Positions 10,392 to 19,796 of a stretch of DNA of 64,000 nt are shown here, in pieces. This DNA is from Fallopia convolvulus (lineage: Eukaryota > Streptophyta > Magnoliopsida > Caryophyllales > Polygonaceae). Each line of letters begins with the position of its first letter. Positions within the stretch are counted from its first letter, which is position 1. Made by a program: the position numbers and the translations under genes. Location: contig OZ024735.1 in assembly GCA_964016875.1 (NCBI GenBank), positions 2,472,469-2,536,468 on the forward strand, written 5' to 3'. Below the pieces are notes generated by a model that did no database searches, had not been told where the DNA came from, and saw nothing but the letters and a program-made list of their open reading frames with translations.

Positions 10392-12925
10392 TTAATGAGA
10401 GAAATAATTGGGAACATAGGTGCATGTCTTGCTGTTGTGTCCAAGCTTCTTGCATTTTGCACAAGTCCTTTGCTCCTTGTTTGCTTTCTTCATTGCCTTC
10501 TCTTTAATTATCTCCCATAATACGCCCTTCTTTCTTCCTGCCTTTTGTCATTGCTCGTTCAGGAGGGTGCACCTCAATAACACTCGGTTTGCTTCCCAAG
10601 AATGTTTGGATTGAACTCTGCCTTGTTGATGTAGATGATTCTCCTTCCAATAAGCTCAGATATGTTTCCTTTTTTTCCTTCAAGAAACATATCAGCTCTT
10701 TGAGTTGTTTGGTGTTGTCCCCTATTGCATTAATGCAAGAATGTACCTCGCCCAATAAATCAGCAATCAACAGCTTCTTCTCATTCATACATCACAGTGT
10801 TCAACTGTTGAACCTTCTATCTCAAAAGTAGGAGTCAGATTCATTGTCTTCATCCATCTATTCTTGATGTACTTAGCTGGCACCTTCCTCAACCCAATGT
10901 TTTTTAATACGAAAAACATATGGCAACATGGAATCCCGATATTGATGAACTTATTGCAAGAGCAAATGAAATCTTCATTTTGAAGCTCGTGTTTCACAAC
11001 ATGTACCTTCCCAAACTGCCCGTTGATGTGATACTCGTGGATGTTGTCTTCCTTGGACAAATTGCTTAGACCACATTCAAATACAAAAGCAACAATTTCT
11101 GTCTGGATGTCATAAAAGACATTTATGGTGTAAACAGATGCACAATGTTTCTCTAGATCCAATGGTGTCATTAGAGTGGGAGAGCTTGTTGACGTTTCAA
11201 AGTCTAACCTCTGCTTATTGTGCCTTTGGAAATCAAGTGCACTCTCAAACTGCATCATGAAGATAACTAGAGAAGATGTGGATCCAATGAAATGCGAGAA
11301 GAAAAAGTTCTGGCTTTCAGATCTTGAAGTTGTTCTAAGAAGCTCACCCATGTTTACATCATTGAAGTATGCAGGGATCCATAAGTGACGTAGCTCAAAC
11401 ATCAGCGGCAACCAAGTGTTTGACTCAAGGCCAAATTCAGCAATAATGGAATGCCAAGTCTCTTCAAAATCTTCCCGGCTAATTTCATTGCTCCAAACAA
11501 GCTTGTTGAACTTGCTTCTGAATTGATCATTGTTATACACATCATTTGTAACCTTTGACGGTACCTTGAACATGATATGCCACATGCAGAAACGATGCAC
11601 AGCCTTTTTAAAAACCTTTTCAATTGCCACTCTTACTGCAGGATCTTGATCAGTGAGAATGACAAATGGTTCATTGCCCATCATCGCATCTTTGAATCTT
11701 TGGAATAGCCAGACATAAGATTCGATATCTTCTTTTAGAAGCAACCCAAATGCAAAAGTAATGCTCTTCTTGTTGTTGTCAACCACTGTGAATGGTACAA
11801 ACACCATTTCATACCTGAAAGTCACAGAATTAAATTTGTTCATCAATATATGTGATTTTGTTCATCAGTATGTACGATTTTTTCATCAAAAGAATTAATT
11901 TGTTCATTGTAAATTCGTGAAGGCAAATATTAATTTTGTGCATCAGTATATATGATTTGTTCATCAAAGGAATTAATTTTGTTCATCAGAAATAAACTTT
12001 TTTCATAGTTGTTTGATTTGTATGTTGCATCAGCTGAGACAACATCTCCAAAATATGAGAAGTTCTTCCTTGCAATAGGATCACACCAGAATAATTTGGT
12101 TAATTGATGTTGTTCATCAACATCGTATTCAAAGAAAAACGCGTTACATCTTTCTTTTTTCTTGAACAAGTTGTTAATAACCATTTGAGCATCACACCCA
12201 ATCATGAAGGATTTCAGATCTCTTTTAAAATTCTTGAAATCAATTATAGTTGCACCAATTCTTGCATATGAACCAACAAACTCCTTGTAGACTTGGTATG
12301 ACTTGCTTGTACCAATGTTTGCTCGTATGCAATTCATGATGAAATCTTGATGGAAGGAGGTCAGTTTCCTATTGCTCTTTGCAAAGTGTTTTTGTCCATC
12401 TTCAAACATAACATGGGTGTGACGCTCTTCAAATTTCTTAACAACATATCCGTTTCTTCCAGAAAGTCTCATAGCCAGTTTAGCAATGCAACCACACCTT
12501 TTGTTTACTCTTTTTCGCTTTTTAACTGTTCCTTGTTGTCCTTCTTCCTCATGATTCTCTTCATCATCTTCTTTATCATTATCTTCATCATCTTCTTTGT
12601 CTTCTTCTTTTCGAGTTGAGTTTTTAAATCCTGCCCTATTACACAACATGTATTTCCAAACTGTAGTGTTAGTTCCATCTGAAGACTTTGTAATTGTACC
12701 AGCACGTGCTTGGAAACCACATGCATCTGCGTATGCTTTGTAGAAATTTACTCCTTGTTCCCATGTTTTAAACAACATCCCCTCTTTAGGTCTTAAATTG
12801 TCATCACAAAATGGTATGTAGTAATGTGTGTTTCCAGGCGAGATCACGATCTTTAATTCCTTTTTATCTTCTATTTTTCCTTCATTACAGGCAAAAGAAG
12901 CATGTAAATACGCAATTGTATACAC
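10392..12925 (-). pseudogene. FAR1-type MULE transposase, mutated
   Basis: Encodes a Mutator-type transposase on the minus strand. Domains in order: FAR1 DNA-binding region (FKTWEQGVNFYKAYADACGF, then Cys/Cys/His/His ligands ending in ERHTHVMF), interrupted by an unusual Asp/Glu-rich insert (about 12530-12600); MULE DDE core with Asp in VVSADATYKS (near 12030) and Asp in ILTDQDPAVRVAI (near 11650); SWIM zinc finger CSCNKFINIGIPCCH (near 10960-10920); and a C-terminal zinc knuckle CAKCKKLGHNSKTC near 10480-10430, ending with TAA at 10392-10394. An intron separates the core around 11815-12020; its acceptor (TTTCAG|GTATGAAATGG) is clear, its donor is not. Frame changes near 10786 and again near 10510 detach the C-terminus, so the copy looks inactive. 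The true first exon is probably further upstream (13300-13650). Confidence 0.82.
11830..12000 (+). repeat. TTTGTTCATC repeats in the transposase intron
   Basis: About five copies (TTTGTTCATCAATATATG, TTTGTTCATCAGTATGT and similar) lie in the intron between the two halves of the transposase core, still in plus orientation. This is the last plus-oriented group before the orientation flips at about 12950. Confidence 0.8.
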
Positions 12926-12953
12926 TACACGTACTATTGATATTATTGAATAA

Positions 12954-13226
12954 ATGCATGATATGTATGAACAAATCAGAGTTAGCCATGCACAAATGCA
13001 TGATATGTATGAACAAATCAGAGTTAGCCATGCACAAATGCATGATATGTATGAACAAATCAGAGTTAGCCATGCACAAATGCATGATATGTATGAACAA
13101 ATCAGAGTTAGCCATGCACAAATGCATGATATGTATGAACAAATCAGAGTTAGTCATGCACAAATGCATGATATGTATGAACAAATCAGAGTTAGCCATG
13201 CACAAATGCATGATATGTATGAACAA
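12954..13226 (-). repeat. 42-bp tandem repeat, six and a half copies, inverted TTTGTTCAT motif
   Basis: Units start at 12954, 12996, 13038, 13080, 13122, 13164 and 13206 (last partial). Each unit begins ATGCATGATATGTATGAACA and ends in CCATGCACAA. Copies are almost identical; one has TAGTCATG for TAGCCATG near 13152. The motif is ATGAACAAA, the reverse complement of TTTGTTCAT. Because 42 is divisible by 3 the array is open on both strands, which produces spurious long ORFs. It lies upstream of the transposase coding region, about 0.6 kb inside the right end of the MULE. Confidence 0.92.
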
Positions 13227-13310
13227 AATTTGGATTTAACTGTAATATCAATGAACAAATCCGAGATATTTTTGAACAAATGTGAACTAATGTACAGTAT
13301 TCTCAAATAA

Positions 13311-13839
13311 ATCATAGCAATGCTCCTCAAAACCATAAAATGGGAGTTTTCCTATTGGTAATGCTTAAACATAAACAAATTTTGACGATATATGCAATGA
13401 AACTTTTCAAAATCGTGTTGTATTAGTTTTAATCAGGGAAAAAATCTGAACAAACCTCTTTTTTTCGATGATCGTAAATTGTTGTGTTTAATCAGTGAAA
13501 AATTCATTTATTTACCTGGTTCCATTAATCGCAATGAGTCAGATCTTCAAATTTGTAAATCTGAACAAAGCTCCTTTCGAAGATCATAAATCGTTGTGTT
13601 CCAATCCTTTTTAGAAGCTTTATTTTCGCAGAGGAAGAAAGATCTTTTTTGGTTTTGTTTTGGAAAGAGAAAAAAAATTGCCTTTTCTTTCGGGTTAGCT
13701 TGGGCGACAAGTACGTTTGTAGCGTTTAGTTACACGCGCTTTTTTTTTTAATGCGCGTCCAAAAAATTCATGCTAGATCAACGGTGTAGATGCATTCTCT
13801 TTTTGCACCCTAGCGCCCATTCGCACGTGATCCGCTCTC
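13311..13839 (-). promoter_or_regulatory. Right end of the MULE: transposase 5' region and terminal repeat
   Basis: This stretch holds possible 5' non-coding sequence of the transposase gene (AG-rich on the minus strand near 13620-13690), then a terminal zone with ACGCGC-containing blocks near 13730-13760, and the terminal repeat ending at 13839. The left end has comparable ACGCGTC/CGCGCG blocks at 1205-1235. No separate gene is seen. Confidence 0.5.
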
Positions 13840-13901
13840 ATAATAAATATCCATATAAGAAAAAAATAAAGAAGGAAGATTATATCTTTTATAAGATGTT
13901 A

Positions 13902-14142
13902 CTCCCTCCGTTCAGAAATACATGATGTTTTAGCTTAATTTTCTTGTTCAATAATACTTGATGTTTGACATAATTTACCATAATTTTTCCAATATTGTCC
14001 TCATTAATTAAAAAGAATAATAAACATATAAAATAGAAAAGGAAACATCTTCACAAGATTATGGGGTATTTAAGTCAAATTACATACTTTCTTAATTTTA
14101 GAGACCAATCCTAAAACATCTTGTATTTATGAACGGAGGGAG
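13902..14142. mobile_element. Stowaway-type MITE (241 bp)
   Basis: Starts CTCCCTCCGTTCAGAAATAC and ends with its inverted counterpart GAACGGAGGGAG. TA dinucleotides flank both ends (13900-13901, 14143-14144), as expected for Tc1/mariner-derived Stowaway elements. Subterminal ATGATGTTTTAG/CTAAAACATCTTG also pair. No coding capacity. Confidence 0.9.
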
Positions 14143-14842
14143 TAGTAATATCTACTCGTATTATTTTCATGATTCGGATTTTTAAATTATTTTTGGAAAT
14201 TTTATAAATAGGATATAAATATAGAAAAATCTATTATAAATTTTATTCTCACTAGTTATATCCGTCGTGTCATGCACGACTATATCAATTTAATACTTAA
14301 TTTATTTAATTAATAGTATTTTAATTTAATGTAAAAATAAAGATTATTTATTTATTAAAAAATTATTAAGTTGAGCTCAATATGCACGTGAGACACAACA
14401 AAAATTGTTAAGAATAGCCCAATATAATTTTGATAGCTTAATGATAATTTTAGATTATTATTTTTCAAGTATAAAATACTTAACTCGCAAGTAAATAAAA
14501 CTTGCCACACAAGTAAAGATGACGAACTTGTCACGCAAATAACCCATAAACTTACCTTGGAGGACAAGTACTTTAATGCTTTTAGTTTTTTTTTTCTGTT
14601 CTTAAACTAATATTATGTTAAATTAATTTCCCTTTTCTAAATTTTTTCCAACTTGGTGGCCAAGAATTTTTTTTTTGTTTTCTCTTTTCCTACTTTTCCA
14701 GTAAGCTTGCAAACAAGCGACTGGGACCTCCATACCGCTGACGGAGAGCTAGGAGATTAAGCCGGTGGAGGAGAATAAATGCTCCTCAAAGGGGTTTTTT
14801 AATTTAATTTTCTTTTATTTTCTAGTAGAACTAAGTCACACA
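14143..14842. other. No gene recognised
   Basis: AT-rich sequence. A short motif ATCCGTCGTGTCATGCACGA at 14262-14281 contains a small GTCGTG...CACGAC inverted repeat and resembles repetitive plant sequence, but I cannot assign it. The 14700-14790 part is GC-richer and may be LINE remnant upstream of the RTE frame. Confidence 0.3.
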
Positions 14843-16060
14843 ATGAATGTGTGGGAGAAGGTCATCGAGTTGGGGTTAAGGAGACTAGTCAGAGTATAGG
14901 AGAACCAGTTTGGTTTCATGCCTGGGAGATCGTCTATGGAGGCTATCTACCTGTTGAGAAGGCTAACAGAGGAGTATAGAGAGAGGAAGAAGAATCTGCA
15001 TATGGTTTTTATTGATCTAGAGAAAGCTTATGGCAAGGTACCTAGAGAGTTGATTTGGGAGAGCTTGGCAGCCAAGGAAGTGTCGGACACGTTTATCAGG
15101 ATCGTCAGAGACATGTACGAGGGCTCGTTGACCAGTATTTGTACCCCAGGAGGGGACACAAAGTATTTTTAGATGGAGGTGGGTCTACATCAGGGCACCA
15201 CTCTAAGCCCCTTCCTTTTTACGCTCGTATTGGACGTTCTGACGAGCGAGATTCAGGAGGGGATCCCGTGGTTATGTTGTTTGCAGACGACATTGTTTGG
15301 TAGATGAGACCAGAGCCGGAGTTAGTAGTAGACTTGAAAGTTGGAGGGAGAAGCTGGAGTCTAAGGGCTTCAGACTAAGCAAGACCAAGACGGAATACGT
15401 AGAGTTTAGGTTCAGGAAGGGTGCGACAGACAGTGCTGAGGTGCTTTTAGGAGGAGAAGTGGTGACGCAGAAAGATAGTTTCAGATATTTGGGGTCAGTC
15501 CTTCAAAGTGACGGGGCCATCGATGAGGAAATCACGCACCGGATACAGAGAGGTTGGCAAAAGTGGAGGGCAGCGTCGGGGGTCCTTTGCGACAAGAATT
15601 CTCTATGCCGGTGCCGCTCAAGCTTACGGGAAAGTTGTATAGGACAGTCATAAGACCAACCATTCTCTATGGTGCGGAATGTTGGCCCACCACGAAGGCA
15701 CAAGAACAGAGGTTGATGGTAGTCGAGATGAGGATGCTAAGGTGGATGAGCGGACACACGCTCCTAGACAAGATCAGAAATGAAGTGATTAGAAGTAAGG
15801 TGGGGGTGGCCAGTATAGAGGACAAGTTGTGGGAATCTAGACTGCGCTGGTTTGGATATGTACAAAGGCGAGGGCCCGGGGAGCCAGTTCGTAGGTGCGA
15901 GAACCTAGACTTTGGGAGACCTTCGGAGAGGGAGAGGACGACCGAAGAAATGTTGGAAGGATAGTATAAGACAGGATATCAGCCAGTTGGGGATTTCAGA
16001 AGATTTGGCAGCTTGTAGGGACAAGTGGAGGGAGAAGATACGAGTGGCAGACAGCAGCTA
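14843..16060 (+). pseudogene. RTE-type LINE reverse transcriptase, decayed
   Basis: Reverse transcriptase of a non-LTR retrotransposon, recognisable from NQFGFMPGRSSMEAIYLLRR, MVFIDLEKAYGKVPRELIWE (catalytic Asp block; KAYDKVP is usual, so G replaces D), the GLHQGTTLSPFLFTLVLD box and the active-site LFADDIV near 15280. Downstream come the thumb region (RLSKTKTEYVEF, RYLGSVLQSDG) and the C-terminal AECWPTTKAQEQRLMVVEMR segment typical of plant RTE elements. The frame changes several times (near 15170, 15295 and 15600) and there are stops, for example TAG near 14897. The endonuclease half is missing, so it is a 5'-truncated dead copy. Confidence 0.82.
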
Positions 16061-16368
16061 GTCGCTTGGAAAGACGGTTTTCGTTTGGTTTTGTTTTTTG
16101 TGGCTTTGGTTTCCATTCCTCGTGCTTGCTTTTGTGTTTTTTTCGCTTAGCTTTCTTTTGTTCGGTCTTTGATCTTGGTCTCATTCTGTTTTTCTTTCGC
16201 TCATTGCGTGTTACAACTTTCGTGGGTTTTCGTCTCTTCGGGTCTCTCGGTCGCACCTCCTCAACTTTAAGCTAGGGGTGCCCTCATCTTGACCCCCATA
16301 TACTCCCTCGAGGGGTATAAGCGCAAACATGGAAGCCTAGTTTATAGTTAGTTGAAGCACACTTACTA
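16061..16368 (+). other. 3' tail of the RTE LINE
   Basis: GT-rich sequence after the RT remnant, followed by a run containing ATACTCCCTCGAGGGG. It is probably the 3' UTR of the LINE; the exact end and target duplication were not found. Confidence 0.4.
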
Positions 16369-16490
16369 ACTTTGAATGCCCTTTACTAAACCCAAAGATA
16401 CATAATTTGAAATGCACTTTTACTTATTTGTAATGCATTTTTACTAATTTGAAATGCATTTTTACTAACTTGGCATGCATTGTACTACTT
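16369..16490. repeat. Imperfect 21-bp tandem repeat (TTTGAAATGCATTTTTACTAA)
   Basis: About five degenerate copies of a 21-bp unit of the form AATGCATTTTTACTAATTTG. It is not related in sequence to the TTTGTTCATC family, although the period is the same. Confidence 0.7.
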
Positions 16491-16715
16491 TGGAAAAACA
16501 ACGAGCTAATCAACATATCCAAAATCCAATACAAGCATGCTAATACCTAAATTAATCATCTATAAGATGAAATTTGAGCATAGCACCAATAATTAGAAAA
16601 TCTAAATATAAAAGGTCGGTTAAAAGCAACTATTAGATTTACTGTAGCAATACAATCGCGATTGAATTGAAAGCCAGACAAACAATTTGATAGAGAATTT
16701 GAAGACAGAGAGGTT

Positions 16716-16860
16716 GAACGAAGCTGAATTACAGAGGGATGGCACAAAAGAGGTGGTTATAGTCGACATTGAGGTAGGAGCAGGAGGCGATGTCGACGGG
16801 GATCTCACTTGAGAGGTGGTTGTTGAAGAGGACCCTAACAAAGATGACTTATTGGTGCGT
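16716..16860 (-). pseudogene. Fragment of an LRR receptor-like gene
   Basis: On the minus strand one frame reads NNHLSSEIPVDIASCSYLNV followed by DYNHLFCAIPL, matching the plant extracellular leucine-rich repeat pattern (NxLxGxIPxxIxxCxxL, then NxLxGxIP) with small deletions. Only about one and a half repeats are present, there is no kinase, and the frame breaks on both sides. It is a gene scrap; the carrier is unknown. Confidence 0.45.
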
Positions 16861-17183
16861 ACAATGGAGGAGAGTGAAAGGGAGGAAGAGTGATGGTGAG
16901 AGCCTCAGAGGAGTGAAAGGGAGTTTGAGAAGTTGAAGGGTATTTTTTGGTACTTATGAGGGGTATACATTTTCCATTATTTACGTAATTGTCACCGCAT
17001 CCTAATTTCCCTCATTTTTCATTAAAAATCAACTTTTAATCTCCACCTTCCCTTTCCTTCATCTGATGGCCTTCAATACTTCTCAATTTTCACTTTAAGT
17101 TTTTTTTTATAAGGTAAGGATTAGGAGACCACCTAAGGGGTGCGTCCTAGAGCATCTTTTCGGATGAGAACTTGGAGTTCTAA

Positions 17184-17400
17184 GAGCATCTCCATTGGTA
17201 AGGGACTCAATGGGTCTCTCACACCAATAAGCAAATATTATCTTATATTTTATTAATTTTTAGGGTCCCTCGATGTCTATCAAAGTCCCTCAAATGAGAG
17301 ACCATTTGAGACCCTTCAACCTAACTTTGAATTTTATGTAATTGTTCTCTACTTACTTTTTTGCCAGGGACCCTCTTAGAGCCCCTCAATGGGGGTGCTC
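17184..17400. mobile_element. Tourist-like MITE (PIF/Harbinger type, 217 bp)
   Basis: Terminal inverted repeats GAGCATCTCCATTG (left) and GAGCACCCCCATTG (right, reverse-complemented) match at 12 of 14 positions. A 3-bp TAA duplication flanks the element (17181-17183, 17401-17403), the PIF/Harbinger preference. No coding capacity. Confidence 0.8.
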
Positions 17401-17493
17401 TAAGTTATCCATAAGAGAGTTGGTAGGAAAGTGTGGCCCAGCTTAGCGATTTGATATTAGCATCAACTAATTAAACTGTCATCATTATTATAA

Positions 17494-18900
17494 GAGTCCG
17501 GTTCAGGTGCGAATGGGCGCCCAAATGCGAAATAAGAAAGAACAAGAGCCGTTGGATGAAGAAAAATCAAAGGCGGTGATCATTTCACTTAAAAAAGGGA
17601 AAAAACGGCACGGGCGAATTATTGGCGAATTATTCGCGTATTTTTGAAGAAAAAAACGGAAATAGGACACGCGCCCAGATTGTTCATCAATATTGTGGAT
17701 TTGTTCATCAATAATATGGATTTGTTCATCAAACACTATGATTTTGATTATCAAAACTGTGATTTTGTGCATAAATAAACTATTACTTGTGCATAAAAAA
17801 TCTATTGTTTGTACATAAAAAATGAGCAAATGTGTATCAAAATTGCATGCAATATGTTCATCAACATTGTGATTTTGTTCATACAAAAAGGGAAATATTT
17901 GTTCATTGGTTTTGGCATATTTGTTCATCGGTTTGTACATATTTGTTCATTAGTAACATCAATTTGTTCATTTGTTTATGCATATTTGTTCATTGCCTTT
18001 TTCATATAATTGTTCATTACTAGATGCATATTTGTTCACTAGTAACCTCAATTTGTTCATTGCTATATGCATATTCGTTCATTAATAACATCAATTTGTT
18101 CATAGCTAAATAAGGCACAAGCACTCCTCTTCGATTTGTTACTATCTCGTTCTCTTAGCATACACCATATTATTGCAAAGTCAGATTTTTTATCTATTAT
18201 CCTTTGCATTCAAGTTTCTACATCAAACTTATCTTATTTTGGTACTATATTGAGCACTTCATTCGTATTGACAAGTTAGCCTTAAAACACTTCAATGGGC
18301 AAACAAAAGTAAGATCAATGAACAAAAAAGGTTATATCAATGAACAAATAGGGTATATTAATGAACAAACAATGGTATACCAATGAACAAAAAAGAGTAT
18401 ATCAAAGAACAAATAATGGTATACCAATGAACAAATAATGATATATCAATGAACAAACAAGGTTATATCAATGAACAAATATTGATATATCGAAACTAAT
18501 TATATGTGCATCAAAAACTAGATAATATTGTATTCATACACATAAATAAGGTTAAAAAATAAAACTAAAAATAAATAAAAATTCGAAATCGATGAACAAT
18601 GTTATTAAAAACTCGATGCACAATGAGTTAGTATTGATGAACAAATGGTGAATATTGATGAACAAATCGCTATTTCTGATGAACAAACTGGACACGTCTC
18701 ATAAAAACATATTTTTCAAAAAATACGGGAAAAATTCATCCGTGCTGTATTTTATTGAAAAATACGCGAATAATACGGGAAAATTCGTCCGTGTCGTATT
18801 TTATTTTTTTTATTGAATGTTTAATCAGATGCGTTGATTTTTTAGAATGGACTTATTCTTAATTCTCACCTGAGCGTCCATTCGCACATTACTCTTTCGC
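17494..18900. mobile_element. Non-autonomous MULE filled with TTTGTTCATC repeats (1,407 bp)
   Basis: Flanked by a perfect 9-bp duplication TTATTATAA (17485-17493, 18901-18909). Each end has 13 bp followed by GTGCGAATGG (left GAGTCCGGTTCAG; right, reverse-complemented, GCGAAAGAGTAAT), the same terminal layout as the 12.8-kb MULE at 1080-13839, whose right end also reads GTGCGAATGGGCGC. The left half (about 17690-18110) carries TTTGTTCATC-type copies; the right half (about 18315-18690) carries the reverse complement (AATGAACAAA, period about 25 bp). About 200 bp of unique sequence separates the two arrays. No protein-coding gene. It looks like a cross-mobilised derivative of the larger family. 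Confidence 0.87.
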
Positions 18901-18909
18901 TTATTATAA

Positions 18910-19796
18910 TATCATCATTGGTGGAGTGGCCAAAAAAACTAAATTTATTTTGTTCACATATTACTCCGTAATAGTTTGAAAATTGCCTATTTCACCTAAA
19001 TTCCTTTTTATTTATCAAGTTGCTTAAATTTTGGTTAGCCAGGCGAAATAACCAAACTCCTACGAATTTGGATCCAAAACTGTCAAATTTGAAAACTAAT
19101 GACCCTCGAAACGAGAATATCCTGATTTTGGAATAACCCAAAATAAACCCGTCACTTGCATAATCAGTAAAATTAGTATGATCGTAGTTTAAATCATATG
19201 ACATTCTCGAGCCATACAAAATCCTTACTGATTGAACAACAGAAGAAAATCATTTCTACAAGCAACATTCGTAATAGGTCAATCGCCATTCCGGCAGCTT
19301 TCAATAAACTACATTTGTATGATATGATGCCCTTTTTGCTTCATATACAAATACAACACTAACCATCTCTATAGAGGGTTCAGTTTCTCTAATTTTTCCA
19401 ATATTTGCAAAATTGCACTGAACAGAAACATTCTTACCACATGATCGTTTGTTCAATCACAAGTTGAAGCTTCAAACCCCCAGATGCTACACTTGACACG
19501 GCTTCAAGTAGAGTAGAGTAATTTCTAAAGCAGACATCTTTTTATAAGCACAGAAGTAAAAATGATGGCTGGGTTGCTGAACCTCTCTGGGGATCATCAA
19601 ATGGATGGATGCTCGTGATTTTAAACGTGCGTTGGTCCACTTATATTCCATGGCATCAGCTTGTTTGCTACTACAATTGGACATCATCCAATGATTTTAC
19701 GGCTCATCGTAGAATAGGGTTGGCCTTTTCATCAACAAAATACAAGCAGATTCCTTCCTTAATCAGTGAGCATGAGCTTCCACATCAGCTGTTCAA
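18910..19796. other. 3' flank of RNR1; no other gene seen
   Basis: Intergenic AT-rich sequence. The 19240-19796 part is less AT-rich and probably contains the RNR1 3' UTR on the minus strand. Confidence 0.4.

Larger units (their letters stand above)
1080..13839. mobile_element. Large MULE (Mutator-like element) with Ulp1 and transposase genes
   Basis: The element is flanked by a perfect 9-bp direct repeat, ATAATAAAT, at 1071-1079 and 13840-13848; 9 bp is the Mutator signature. Its ends are short imperfect inverted repeats sharing GTGCGAA after 13-14 bp (left GAAATAGAGTCAGTGTGCGA; right, reverse-complemented, GAGAGCGGATCACGTGCGAA). Inside are a plus-strand Ulp1-type protease gene and a minus-strand FAR1-type transposase gene, the pairing known from Ulp1-bearing plant MULEs. 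Many copies of a TTTGTTCATC repeat occupy introns and spacers. A 3,234-bp solo LTR plus 5-bp duplication inflates it, so the original was about 9.5 kb. Both genes carry disabling mutations, so this copy is probably not autonomous now, although the target duplication is unblemished. Confidence 0.88.

Noticed and set aside
12811..13310. Several long overlapping frames on both strands with a 14-residue repeat
   Set aside because: They arise because the 42-bp tandem unit is a multiple of three and lacks stops; no conserved domain.
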